Notes: a model not told the origin generated them from the sequence alone. A stretch of 64,000 nucleotides of DNA from Nematopogon swammerdamellus (GCA_946902875.1 OX336338.1:8361971-8425970), one strand, 5' to 3'. Shown: positions 52,055 through 63,512, counted from the stretch's first letter. Numbers and translations: made by a program.

Positions 52055-53160
52055 CTCTTTTTAACCGACTTCCAAAAAAGGAGGAGGTTCTCAATTCGTC
52101 TGTATGTTTTTTTTTTTTATTTTTTTTTTTATTTTTATTTTTTTGTATGTTTGTAACACGATTTCTCCGTCAATTGAGGGCCGATTTAGAAAATTCTTTT
52201 TTTGTTAGTTAGGTCATACTTCCGAGGTGGTCCCATTTCAATTTTATCGAAATTGGTTCAGTGGTTTTCGAAAAATCAGCATAATACTATGGTGTGTGGT
52301 TACCTTCAGCAAAACTTGTGATGTGGTCGTTTTCGGCAATTTTCAGTTTGATAAATTAGTATGGTGTGTGGTTACCTTCAGCAAAACATTTGTGATGTGG
52401 ACTTATTCAGCAATTTGCAGTCTGACACATATGGCGAATAATTCTGTACCACTTCAATCGATTTCGATTATTCGATTTCGATTATTCTTTTTTATGTAAT
52501 ATTACTAAAAAGAATGAAATAAAAACTGTTTTAAAAAATATTAAACCGATTTCCAAAAAACAAAAAAAAAAAAAACTAAAAAGTATTAAATACCTAATAT
52601 TTTGAAATTTTCTCTGTCCTGTTGAAATACATGAATCGATATAATAGTGATACATATTCGGACCCTTGTTTCATGAATATTCTAAATTTGAAATTTTTTT
52701 ATCTTTTCCGACCGGCGCTTAATTTATTATGGTACCTGGCCAGTACCTACTGTACCGAGTACCATCGAGCTGGTTTGATGATGGAGACAGAAGGTGGCCA
52801 TAGGAACTCCTAAACTACACATGATAAACCCATCGTGTTTGGGCTCGTTGCATTTGTCTTCACGAGAAATTTACTTTAGACCTAAAAGATTCTCAATTCG
52901 ACGGTATGTTTTCTTTTTTTGGATGTTTGTTACGCGATTACTCCGTCAATTGTGGGCCGATTTTGAAAATTCTTTTTTTTTTTATTTGAAAGGGGATAAC
53001 CCTGAGGTTTTTGAAGTGAAAACTTCTTTAGCGGCTCTTGGCACTTTTTTAGGTGGGTAAAAATGTATAACTCGCGACATCGCGTCAGCGTCATTTTTAA
53101 AATGAAACCTTAAGTCATTGCGTTAAGGGTTAAGTTAGAGTGGCACGGGATCTGCCGGCA
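52055..53160. repeat. AACCGACTTCCAAAAAAGG repeats and an 85-bp tandem
   Basis: Two diverged copies of a common repeat (TCTCAATTCG, GTCAATTG(A/T)GGGCCGATTT, AAAATTCTTTTTTT) occur at 52060-52290 and 52885-53060. Between them GGTGTGTGGTTACCTTCAGC recurs at ~52290 and ~52365 with GTGATGTGG after each, a two-copy tandem of ~78 bp. There is no coding capacity beyond chance. Confidence 0.65.
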
Positions 53161-53164
53161 CTCC

Positions 53165-53395
53165 CGGAGTGCAACTGTTAAGTAGGGTTCCGTAACACGT
53201 TTATGTCTGTCCATTCTACTAAGTTCTGCAAAATGAATGTAGGGTTCCGTAACATATGCATGTCTATCCGTTCTACTAAATTTTACAATTTTCAACCAAG
53301 GTCCTCCGACGGTTATTTTATAATAAAAGTAGGCTTCCGTAACACGTTTATGTCTGTCCATTCTACTAAGTTCTGCAACATCACCTACAACGTCC
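53165..53395. repeat. GTAGGGTTCCGTAACACG tandem, three copies
   Basis: The ~57-bp unit (AGGGTTCCGTAACACG, TTTATGTCTGTCCATTCTAC, TAAGTTCTGCAAAATG) begins near 53184, 53241 and 53328. A ~30-bp spacer (TCAACCAAGGTCCTCCGAC) separates the last two. The third unit ends exactly where the SINE-5S copy starts. Confidence 0.8.
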
Positions 53396-53725
53396 GTGAT
53401 GTCAGCCCATAACACCAGTGCCATGTCAGTGCTTCCCCCTTTGATCGTGCTGACTACACTGAACTGGTCGGAAAACACAAACTATTTACATAGCCGTTTC
53501 GACCGACGTTTAATTCAGTGCGGTGGTACCAACCCGGGAAGGTTAAACCCTACCACCAAGTAAAATTACGAGGGAAGGGACTTACAGTTTTACGAGGAAT
53601 CCGAACCTTGGTCAGCCTCCAACGGTCAGCGGTCACCCATCTAAGCACTGACCGCACCCAGCGTTGCTTAAAATTCAATAGCGACAGTTGACTGTCTGCA
53701 CCACTGAGCTATCGAAGCTGACGTG
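53385..53725 (-). mobile_element. SINE-5S copy 9, the most complete, with tRNA- and 5S-like head
   Basis: On the minus strand the head has an A-box TAGCTCAGTGG (within 53699-53714). Then comes a ~44-bp stretch (53628-53672) reading TTAAGCAACGCTGGGTGCGG / TCAGTGCTTAGATGGGTGAC / CGCT, which closely follows the internal promoter region of animal 5S rRNA (AAGCAACG.CGGGCG.GGTCAGTACTTGGATGGGTGACCGC by the known consensus). A B-box-like GGTTCGGATTCC and the family body follow. The 3' A-tail is replaced by the TTCTGCAACATCACC junction with the tandem repeat. Pol III transcription is expected from such heads. Confidence 0.8.
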
Positions 53726-53811
53726 GTCCTATTTTAATTGGGTCAAGATCGGATTGGAAAGCGAGTACATCAATAGCAAAAAATAACTAAAAAAAAACTG
53801 TGAAATAAAAA

Positions 53812-54177
53812 AAAAAGTTTTAAAAAACATAAAACCGACTTCCTAAAAAAAGTAAAACTAAAAAACTATTTAAAATAAAAATATAAAAACCGCCTTCAAA
53901 AATATATGAAATAAAAACCTAAAAAAAAAAACGAACCCTAGAGTTGAAGGCGGTGCTAAAGCAAGCAAAATGATGCATGAAAGAAAACATGAGCGGATGA
54001 TAATATCCTTTGTGATTTGTGTAGCCTTTTTAGCACCGCCTTCAACTCTAGGGTTCGTTTTTTTTTTTAGGTTTTTATTTCATATATTTTTGAAGGCGGT
54101 TTTTATATTTTTATTTTAAATAGTTTTTTAGTTTTACTTTTTTTAGGAAGTCGGTTTTATGTTTTTTAAAACTTTTT
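53812..54177. repeat. Perfect palindrome, 149-bp arms, 68-nt loop
   Basis: Arms 53812-53960 and 54029-54177 are exact reverse complements as far as I can read. They hold ACATAAAACCGACTTCC, AAAACCGCCTTCAAAAATA and ACGAACCCTAGAGTTGAAGG blocks, pieces of the same AACCGACTTC repeat family as 52060. The loop (GCAAGCAAAATGATGCATG...) is unique. There is no coding capacity. Confidence 0.9.
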
Positions 54178-55614
54178 ATTGACTGCAAATTGTATCTATT
54201 AACTGTTAGGAAATAGAATGAAATAGAAATTAATACATTATCGTGGAATAGTGGTCAATTTCGAAAACACATTATAAATAAATAAATCTCTAATATAATT
54301 ATGGTTGTCACTCACTACCCTGGCAATTTTTTTACGAGCCGACGTAAATAAGTTCTAGTCTAAAGAACTAGTTTAGTCTGATGTCGTCTATGTGACAAAG
54401 AGGCGGTTCACCATAACACATAGTTAATTTGGTTCTTTCAAAGAACAATCCATCATATCTCGTTTAATTTTTATTATCCCATTACTATATGAGTATCTCA
54501 TCTCAGTACACTTTACTTAATATAGTAAAAAAAAAAATTCTGCAAAAATGAAACATCTACAAAGCTGATCCCACGCTCGTGCGCGACTGTACACAAGCTC
54601 CCACTACAAACTTCTCCACTGGAAAGTGACAAACATATCAAAGCTTGCTAATAGTGATGATAATATCATTATGTTGGCTTTTATTTCTTAAAAAAAAAAC
54701 TATAGAAATAAATATTTAGGTATGGTTGGCTTCGCTTAACAAAAACAATGTTTTTGATTCTGCGAACCGGCAAGTAGTCTTACATTTCAAATTTAATTTG
54801 GCCCGTCTGCTGAAAATACAACTTTTGGTCTAGTACTTTTTTAAATTGATTGGTCAGTGCTAGCTTTGTTAAATATTTAACGTGCTAAATGTATTTATAA
54901 TATTCGATTGACATCCGAAAATCCCTATCGAATCGACGCGAAACTAAACTTAGCTCACGTTAAGTATTCAAGTGTTTTACTAGCGCATTACATTTTATCC
55001 TCTAAATCCATCTGTGATAGAGTATACATTGGATATTTCGTAAAAGCTATGACGCTGATACAAGATTACGCTGGCAGGAACCGGAGTTTTGACATCAGCA
55101 TTACTTGCGTCTTCACATTGCGAAACTTCTCGATATGAGTTATAGTTGGGCTATTCTCATCTGTTGCTGCACTTTAGAGAGTAAGGGCATTTCGTTTTTA
55201 AGATTAGTGGCATCTTCTTAACTTCGTTAGACTGCGAAAAGATTTCATACTATCGGTTTCAGCAGCACATGTGCTGGGTCTCGTCATTCTTATCGCTATA
55301 CATTGTCGATCCGTTCCCTACTATTTATTTGAGACTAGCTGTGCGTGTAGCTGTGAATCGACGACGATGCGTCGGCTCGGCGCACCGTTAACATATTTTG
55401 CTCTTTATTAGTTAAGATTTCTTCAGTTCTAAGTTTCATAAGTACATTGTATCATAGTTCATAGTTAGTTATAGTTCATTTATTTCATCTTTGGACAAAA
55501 CTGCCGCTCAGACATTTCACACATTACATTTCATATAATATATTACTTTACATTTCATTTCATTTGTAGCACACTTAAAAAAGATGAAAAATTCCGAAAA
55601 AAAAAAACAGTTTT
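54178..55614. other. AT-rich intron-like sequence
   Basis: No exon or mobile element recognised. A simple CATTTCATTTCATTT run is at 55545-55565. Confidence 0.45.
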
Positions 55615-55842
55615 GTGCATGAAAAGGCCATTAGACGCACGTACCTGGACCAGATCGGGCATGTGCTCAAAAAGGGGAACGTGCGTAGTACCCGTAACCG
55701 ACGAGCATGCATGAAGAACATTATGGGAGTGGAAGAGGCGGCAGAGGTGTGTCAGGATCGTGGCACGTAGAGATCCGTTGTCTCTGCCTACCCTACCGGG
55801 ATACAGGCGTGACGCTATGTATGTATGTATGTATGTAAGGCC
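55615..55842 (+). mobile_element. LINE 3' end with (GTAT)n tail
   Basis: The plus strand encodes TYLDQIGHVLKKGNVRSTRN, RACMKNIMGVEEAAEVCQDR and a CLPYRDTGVTL-type end, then a GTATGTATGTATGTATG tail. The pattern (NRRACM..M.V.EA..VC.DR) is a widespread C-terminus of lepidopteran LINEs. A shorter relic is at 13290-13375. Confidence 0.65.
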
Positions 55843-58144
55843 ATTAGAACTAGAGCAAAATTACAATAAAACATTAAAATACCTCGCGTCAATAGAATTG
55901 TCAAATGTTAAAAATACAAATAAGTCAATATAAAAAAATTCAAAAAGCTAGCATCAATAGAATTGTCGTCATTTAATTAAACAGACTCTTTTAGAAAACA
56001 ACAAAAGGCAGAAATGGTGGGCACTATAACTGCACATGCGAGGGCTATTCATAATATTATTCTCGGTATCAGAATATTATCAGGCTAATCATACTGGGGC
56101 GGAATTAATAACTGTCTTTATAGACACTATTTAAGAACAGAAGAATGGAATAGAATTTAATATAGTTTATTTCCTCATTCACACAATAAAATACAGAAGA
56201 TGTAACAACGTAGAGCTATACTCTGTTCGGTCAGTGTAGACAGTAGCTCGTCGCAAAAAAATTAACGTTTACATAGAGGCAGATTCTCTGAACCGGTCCT
56301 AACTGAATAAAGTTGTGTTGTCAGAGCTAATCCTTTTGAATGTTAAATTAAGGTAATAAAGTGTGTAAAGAAATAATTAAATACCTCAAATTGAATGATA
56401 GAAAAACTTACCGAGATTCGTATTATTCTACAAACATTTTAAAATATAAAAAAAATATTCAAAATTATTACACATTCAACACAATGTTTATTCTTTATAG
56501 ACGACCACGTAATGTTCACTGAACTCATCGTACACAGTTACGCAGTACCTACAAATGCATACGTTCGTATCGAGTGACTTCCAAATGCAGACTGAGCTAT
56601 GTAAACGCCATATTATTTCTCTATGGTAAACGCCCATTCACCCCCCGGGGGTAATCTGTGATGGGACACTGTCAAAACTGGCCGGAAAGAGTATAGGAGG
56701 AAAAAGTGGCCACAGCTCCCTTGCGGTGAGAGCGCGGCGGCGCGCGGCGCTGATCTTACAGAGAGAATAACAAATGTGAACAATTCACAAAATAAAACTT
56801 TTTTTTTGCAATTCGCCCTACAGAACCTACGAAATGAGTGGCCCCGGAAAATTCACGAAACTGAAAGCACAATTTCGACTGTTGGCGCGAGTTTTTCAAG
56901 CTCTGTGGAGAAAATAGAATAGAATAGAAATACTCTATTGGACACAAAAAAACACTAACAAAGGTACAGAATAATAATGATATGATAACACACAGAAGAG
57001 CAATGTAATTTTTTTAGAAGAGCAAGAGAACCAGTGAAATTTTAAGGCTCCAGACAAGGCAAGCAAGCAGGAGATCGATACGGCGTTTTTCTGATTGGAG
57101 TCACCCTACTGACACATCGCACTGAAATTCTTAGCGTACATAAATGAAAATATAATTTTTATTTTTGTTTAATGCAAAACTATTAATTCAAACAAAAAAA
57201 TACAAAGTTACCGACATAGATATTTAATCGACGAACAAAACGTATTTTTTTCCAAAACCTTGCTTTTTCATGTTTTTTTATCAACCGAATTTAATCAAAT
57301 CGTGTTTTAAATTTTAAAAAAGCCACCAATCTGCCCTTATAGAACTTTATCTATTATGTATGGCAGATCGGTAGCTTTTTGAAAACACGATTTGATTTAA
57401 TTTTTTCTTCTCTTCTCTTCTCTTATACCTTTCGAGAGACCATTTTATCGTCCGGAGTCTACGAAGAAGCTCTGCATTCTGCATCTGTAGTATTGGGTAG
57501 GAGAAAAGAAATAAAGGAATATAAATAGGGGAAGAGAAGAGTGTGTGTATGAGAGGGTTGGTTGGGCAAAGAAGGAGTGAAGGATTATGAGAAAGAGAGG
57601 GAGAGAAGTGAAAAAATTAGGGTAGAAAAGAAAGTTGAAAAGTCAGTTGGAAATAGGGGGAGGGTAGGAGGGAATATCTATAAACAAGTAGCTGTGTTGA
57701 TGGTCAGCTCATTGTGAGAACTGAACTCACTCAGTCAGCTTATTGTGAGAAATGAGGCAATATCTCGAGAACCGGTAATCAAAACAATTTATTCCTCAAT
57801 TTATAAGCTTTCCCCAAAAATTGGCGTCCGAGATCTTGACCGCCGCGGTGCGCCGGCGGCGGCGGCGCGGTGCGGCGGGAATCTGTAATACGTCTGTCGG
57901 CTACTTTGATGTCTCGTTTACGACTGGGAAGTGTATCTCGAAGTTGGATAAATAAATACGTGATACTTGCGTCACGCCTGCGAACGACATCTACGTGGGC
58001 AAATTGCGGCCTGTAGACATTTACCGTCCGTGCAACCATATCGCATTCACATAATTTCGCGGAGGCAGTGTGGGATTAAAATAGGCATTTTAAGTTTAGC
58101 AAGAATTTTTACTAAGAAGTTAGAAAGTAAAAAAAAAAATATTT
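55843..58144. other. Unassigned sequence with two GC islands
   Basis: GC-rich patches lie at 56640-56750 and 57835-57895 (CGGCGGCGGCGGCGCGG). At the second, the minus strand has an acceptor-like GTATTACAG before ATTCCCGCCGCACC but no clear donor. A purine-rich stretch (GAGAGAAG-type) covers 57500-57660. A block TTTATTTCCTCATTCACAC (56165) recurs at 37742. Confidence 0.35.
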
Positions 58145-58215
58145 TTTTTATGAATAGCGCGACATGTGTCATTGGTTCACCTACAAGTAGGTTTCTAACA
58201 ATGCCTTATCATAAG
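58145..58215 (-). mobile_element. LINE-A 3' UTR remnant
   Basis: ATGAATAGCGCGACATGTG and GTAGGTTTCTAACAATGCC match the far 3' end of LINE-A with heavy divergence. The element's A-tail is the plus-strand T-run at 58140-58149. Confidence 0.5.
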
Positions 58216-58946
58216 TAATGTAAATTTTTGTATGGTCAGTACATACATTTTCAAAAATGTTTTCAAATTTTCTGAAGCGTTCTACAACACTTTTTCACTG
58301 ACAAGAATATCGTAGTAAAGATAAGCAGAACTTCCGTGATTTCGATTATTTCCAGTTTCATAGTATTCGGTATTAAAATATGTAAGTATTTATACCTATG
58401 TGAAAAATAAATTTATGATTGCAGTGGGTAATAATCGCACAATGAATTCACTTTCGTCCGCAAGTAGTTGCCCCATTGTACAGATTTATTTGAAGCACGG
58501 ATAAAGAACGAGATACAAAGAGCCGGAGCGACAACATCTGACGTGTTCAGTGGCGCAGCGGTTACGGAGCTTAGTGTACAAGAACTATCAACAGAGCGAA
58601 GGAAATCAGCGAAGGAAAACACTGGAAATAACAAAGACTTAAAATTACTTCAATGGTAAAGAAACATCTACAAATAACTAACCTGTAACTAAAACAATGT
58701 TGTATGTATGAATTATACTGTAGGTACTAACAATTCTGAAAAACAAAATTACAACGTTGACTGGACAAAGCTACATTACGGGATAAGTCCGCTCTCTGTA
58801 TTACAGTAAATTATAATAACGTATACAGACCAACAAATATTAATAACAATTAACTAGGATTTTTTAACTTCAGAAAAATTACTAAGAATTTAGTAAAATT
58901 GTAATTATGTTACCTCCTCCATTAGAGAATCAGTTATAAATAAATA

Positions 58947-60257
58947 TTAGGTCCTTACCTATGAAATTGGCGTTTTATATAGAAAAAATAAAAAAATTTT
59001 TTTTTATGAAAAATAAATTTTTTTTTAATCGAAGTATTGGCCATTATTATCAATGCACTTTTGCCATTTTACTGAAAGTTCATTGATGCCTCTGCTATAG
59101 AAATCCTGGGGATGGGAATAGGTTAACTCTTTAAAGGCGTTTTTCACTGCCTCATCGGATTTGAAATTTTTCCCCTGTAAAAAGTTATCCGAATTTCGAA
59201 AAAAAAAATGGAAACCAGTTGGAGCAAGGTCTGGTGAATATGGTGGGTGACGGAAAGTTTGCAGTCGTAAGTCCCGTAGTTTTGAGAGGGTCCATTGTGC
59301 GGTGTGTGGGCGAGCTTTGTCGTGAAGAAGGAGTGGACCAGAGCAATTGGCAAGTCTCGGTTGTTTGACAGCGAGCTTATCCATCATTATTTTCAATTCT
59401 TCACAGTACACATCTACAGTAATTGTTGCGCGAGGTATCAAGAAGCTGTAAAAATAATGCCGGCACAGGTCCGCCATACACTGACAAGCAACTTCTTTTG
59501 ACTCAATTTGCGTTTGGGACATGGTTTGGCTGCCTCCCCTGTGTCCAACCAGTATGACGGACGTTTTCGATTGTCATCCAGGATCCACTTTTCATCACAA
59601 GTGACGATCCGATTCAGAATCCCCTCATTTCTGTGCCTATTCAACAAGTTAAGACAAGCTTCGACGCGATTTTGTTGTTGTTGTTCAGTGAGTTCATACG
59701 GTACCCACTTTCCGAGCTTTTTTATCTTTCCAATTTAACGTAAATCAATCAGTATCGTTTTATCTCTTACATTGAAGGCTGTTGCTAATTCAGACGTGGT
59801 TTGTGATGAATATGCTTCAACTATGGCTTTCAATTCATCGTTATCGACTTTCGTCTCCGGTCGGCCACGGCGCTCATCATTGAGATGAAAATTTCCAGAA
59901 CGAAAGCGATCAAACCAAAAAGGCACAGTGCGTTCACTTGCGGTACCTGGTCCATACACGTCGATTATATTGCGTGCCGTCTGTGCTGCGTTGGCACCGA
60001 ATATACATGCTTTGGTGCCGCGACGGAATTCATATTCGAAAATAACACACAATTTAGATTTTTCCATGGTCACAGAATCAGCGATGTAAAAAAAAAACCG
60101 AACGGTGGGAAAACAAACGAACAACTGATTTTGGAAAAAGAATAATTTGCCTTTATAACAGAAAATATTTGAATTTGGAATTCCTACGCAAAAAAGAGTT
60201 AGCCACGTTCAAAGTGGCCAGTTTGTAGAAACGCCAATTTCATAGGTAAGCACCTAA
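58947..60257 (-). mobile_element. mariner transposon, complete, 1311 bp
   Basis: Terminal inverted repeats TTAGGTCCTTACCTATGAAA (58947 onward) and the reverse complement of TTAGGTGCTTACCTATGAAA (ending 60257) differ by one base in the part compared. The TA target duplication is at 58945-58946 and 60258-60259. Length, ends and the encoded DD34D-type transposase identify a Tc1/mariner element of the mariner family. The transposase wording (YGPGTASERTVPFWFDRF, VTCDEKWIL) is closest to the cecropia subfamily known from Lepidoptera and from the human SETMAR gene. Confidence 0.95.
59025..60067 (-). pseudogene. mariner transposase, inactive
   Basis: The minus-strand frame starts at 60065-60067 (MEKSKLCVIFEYEFRRGT) with the helix-turn-helix DNA-binding half (TARNIIDVYGPGTASERTV, HLNDERRGRPETKVDNDELK). 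It breaks near 59735 into other frames: one carries VTCDEKWIL with the first catalytic Asp, the next LLHDKARPHTAQ with the second. The third catalytic Asp, 35 residues after the second, is Gly: SPDLAPTGFHFF where D is expected. The end NGQYFD then stop (59025-59027) is the normal mariner terminus. The span is about 348 codons, close to the usual ~345. At least two frameshifts plus the D-to-G change make it non-functional. Confidence 0.9.
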
Positions 60258-60977
60258 TATATAGTAATAGAAAATTAATTAAATATTTTTACGAGACTAC
60301 GACTATGATTGATTTGTTGAAAGCAAGTGCCTGCAACTGAAAAGGCTTGTAGATTTTTTTAATTTTATATATATATATATACCTACCTATACTATTGACG
60401 TGAACTCGATGAACTTCTTACGTTTGGTTCGGGGTTATTTCAGAATAATTACATAACGAAAAACGTGTACTTTTGAAAGCTTCGTGCTACTAAAGTTTAT
60501 AAATTACAAAAGTGCCAGAAATATAATTTTGAAGACCCATCTGGCGGCTACACAAATATATATACTTTCCAATAAATTATATTAATAACCAATGATGTCA
60601 CACCCTGTGGAAGATTGCCCTAAAAAAAATTCGAGACGCGGCGCGGTCGCCGCTCACTAAGAATTGAGCAAGCGAGCAAATTACTTGTCCGTTAGGAACA
60701 AATTAAACTGTATCTTATAGACAAGAGTTTAGCCGATACTGTAATATAAAAAAAAATTTAAGCAACTTTGCATCGACGATTGGAAAATAAAGTACCGAGA
60801 CCGTAAACAAGGAAGAGCAAAATAAAAATATGCGACTGATCAAAACTACTCTCGGGTCCTGAGAGGTAGCGGCGATCCCTCCGCTACCGTATAAAGAAGA
60901 AAGAAGCCGAAGAAAATAAAACCAGCTCGAATCATCTCGAACTAAATGTTCATCGCTGACTAGGAAATTCGACGTCT
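60258..60977. other. Unassigned sequence
   Basis: AT-rich with an (AT)n run near 60368. A GC bump (GACGCGGCGCGGTCGCCGC) at 60633-60652 has no supported feature. The 60715-60981 minus frame continues out of frame from the small ORF below and is not recognised. Confidence 0.4.
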
Positions 60978-61109
60978 TCAAACTCGCAGCCCTCTAGCTC
61001 GGCTCAGACGCTTCATATCGGCTCGAATGTGGCACCAATGGACGAGGACGACCGTAAGGAGACAGACAAGTGCCAAAACCGACAGTGAGGGCAATATAGG
61101 CCCGTCCAT
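60978..61109 (-). CDS. Candidate 43-residue single-pass membrane micropeptide or N-terminal exon
   Basis: The minus strand encodes a short ORF from ATG at 61107-61109 to TGA at 60978-60980. It has a short acidic/neutral start (MDGPILPSL), one strong hydrophobic segment (residues ~8-25, SVLALVCLLTVVLVHW) and a basic tail (RADMKRLSRARGLRV). This order (short outside, membrane segment, positive inside) fits an N-terminal signal anchor or a small membrane protein with the tail in the cytosol. The start context is good (GACATGG). Local GC is raised over the surroundings. No homologue is recalled, and chance ORFs of this length are common, so this rests on composition alone. It could also be an N-terminal exon if a donor overlaps the end. 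Confidence 0.35.
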   Translation of the reverse strand: MDGPILPSLSVLALVCLLTVVLVHWCHIRADMKRLSRARGLRV

Positions 61110-62560
61110 GTCGTCGAGTTCGAATTCACGAAATATCTAGCGGTAGTAGCCCGACTTCTACCCTCCCCGACTTTTTTCTGTTACATATCGTGGATATTAT
61201 ATAATTCAAATGGAAGTGACATAAAAATACACACAATGTAAATCTGTAATTGTTTGCACAATTTCAAAAAATAATTATTGAGATTTAAAACTGATGAACA
61301 TCTTTTTCTGAGATATATTCTGTACGTAAATATATTTTAGAACAGTAATTTAAAACATGTGGGTGCTGTGACGCCTGTGTGACGTAACGTGTTTATTTGA
61401 GTGGGTATGTAACAACAGAACAACGATCGGTCCACACCGCCCTGGGCAAGACTGGTCTGGTTCAAAGCTCCTTGGTATGTAACCCTCAACTTGTGGGTAT
61501 GTAACTTGCGGACGAAAGTTAATTTATTGTGCGATTATTACGCACTGCAATCATACATTTGGCTTTCACATAGGTATACAAACGAACATCTTATAAAGTT
61601 CTCACGGAAAACGGAATCCTCTCCACGTGAGCTCGACTCGCACTTGACGGTTTTTTTATTATACGTATAAAGTATTTGAATAAGTGTCCTTAAATATTTT
61701 CTTAGTTTATTTCTTTTTTTAAACTGAATTAAAGTAGATATCATTAAGAACAATAGGTTTACAGCTAGAACTTAGAAAGTAACTTCTACTTCATATTTTT
61801 GTTTTTTTCTACTTACTCCTACTAACTAAGTAGGTACAATAGAATCAAAACAAACTAACGAACTCTTACCTTACTGAAATGTCGTAAAGATGGAACATCC
61901 GCTTACCTGCCATAAACACCTAATTCCCCAGCAAGATGCCAGGCTTAGAGGGAAACGTTTAATTAAGGAGATGATTTATGTAATCTTGATATCACCTTCT
62001 CTGGCCTATAGAGGGTGTCGCAAAAATCTGTATAATAAGCACGTGGGTATTACAAAATTCAAATGTAAGTGACATAAAAATACACACGATGTAAACAATT
62101 TTATAAAAAAAAAAAAAAATTAGGATTTAAAACTGATGGTGAATACACTTAAAAGGATATTTTAATTTGAAATTGGTTAAAATACAATTTTTTTTTATAA
62201 ATTCTTCGTATCAAACATCTAGATCGACACTCGTACGTAACAATACGTCTGTGAGTTTCAAGTGCAAAGTGCATCCACTCGCGTTAAGGTAGGGCTTACA
62301 AACGTGAATTGTTTTCATTAAAACAATTTCAATGAAATGAATGAATGAAGGTGTAGACACTGCATGGTTTTTCTAATTCAGTAGATTCGATTGTCACCTG
62401 GCTCGACTCGTGTTAAGGTAGATTTCCAATAAAGTACCGTGAGTCTGCGTGCGAAGCGCACGTGTCGCCCGTGGGAGATGGATGTAATATCAAGATAAGA
62501 AACTACGTTACAAGAACGAAGCACAATAGGAACTGCGGTACCTAAAGCTAGTAAATTCAA
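61110..62560. other. Unassigned AT-rich sequence
   Basis: A direct repeat of ~55 bp links 61208-61275 (AATTCAAATGGAAGTGACATA, ATACACACAATGTAAA) and 62058-62110. A GTGCGAGTC-type end (GAGCTCGACTCGCACTTGAC) is at 61627-61650. No gene is seen. Confidence 0.45.
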
Positions 62561-62564
62561 TAAA

Positions 62565-62771
62565 ATGACTACGGCCCTACGTAGCTCCGCGCCCCGTCCG
62601 CCGCGCCGCCGCCGGTCGCTGCTGCTGCCGCCGCCACCGCCGCGCGCCGCCCCGCCCTACGCAGGCGACAAGGGCAATAACATTATCTTTGCGCGTTCGC
62701 ATTTGAAAGCGTTCGATAACTGTTTAGGTGAAATCTCGGACCTCTCTGCTGACGGATATTGGAGAAAGTAA
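62565..62771 (+). other. CpG-rich island with a 68-codon open frame
   Basis: The first ~90 bp (GCGCCCCGTCCGCCGCGCCG and so on) is an isolated CpG-dense patch. A plus frame reads MTTALRSSAPRPPRRRRSLL, a proline run, then FARSHLKAFDNCLGEISDL and a stop at 62769-62771. It could be a promoter-proximal exon of an unseen gene or a chance frame over a CpG island. No domain is recognised. Confidence 0.3.
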
Positions 62772-62962
62772 ATACCGCAGGACAGGGATCGGCGGCCGTC
62801 GACGCGGTTTCTTGCTCAGACTCTTGTGGTAAAGAAAGACCAAGAAAATTCTGCTGCATCCAGAGAGTGTATCAGTTCAGAGTATCTTAGGTAGCATCTG
62901 TTCAAAATTAGGTGCGTAATTCATACTAATCAGAGAAACATGTAATTGGCCGTACTCTAGCC

Positions 62963-63317
62963 CAGGGCTTTTCAACCTTTTTTGTTTAACTGGCACAATG
63001 TTTCATCTATGAAAATTTTACGACACACCACATTTATTACCTTCGTACGTAATGTACGCTGTATGTGTAATTTATTAGTGAAAACTCTCATTTTATCCGA
63101 GGTGTCAAAATGTTCTCATTACTTCCTTGCGAACTCGCATTTAATTTGTTGAGGTGTTAATCTATCTATATAGATAGACGAAAAATTATGCTTGCTCTTT
63201 TCTTCCGCTGTTTTCGTGCAAATTTTGAATGAGTTAGAATCGCGGCACACCTGGATGTCACTCACTCACGGCACACCGGTGGTGTGCGTGTCGTGGCATA
63301 CCGGTTGAAAACCCCTG
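62963..63317. mobile_element. hAT-type MITE, 355 bp
   Basis: Ends CAGGGCTTTTCAACC and GGTTGAAAACCCCTG form imperfect terminal inverted repeats. They are flanked by an 8-bp target duplication CTCTAGCC (62955-62962) / CTCTAGTC (63318-63325) with one mismatch. Subterminal GGCACACC motifs recur near the right end. Non-coding; its transposase must come from another element. Confidence 0.85.
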
Positions 63318-63403
63318 CTCTAGTCATAAAAAAGAGTATATACATCAGTGAATGGCTGTATGTTTTCATATATAAATCCCCTGAGGTTTTTCTAAATTTA
63401 TTT

Positions 63404-63512
63404 TATATAAACTGACACGGTTGGCTACATAACCTACACTACATCCGTGATGTCAGCCCATAACACCTTGGTGAACTAGGTGCCATGTCAGTGCTTCCCT
63501 TTGGTCGTGAAG
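63404..63512 (-). mobile_element. SINE-5S copy 10, 3' end
   Basis: Minus-strand end of the family: AAGGGAAGCACTGACATGGC, GTTATGGGCTGACATCACGG and ACCGTGTCAGTTTATATAAA. The body stops at the GGTCGTGAAG boundary. Confidence 0.8.

Noticed and set aside
53110..53478. 122-codon minus ORF with repeated LSRMDRHKRVTE
   Set aside because: The repeat is the translated 57-bp tandem unit, not a protein repeat family.
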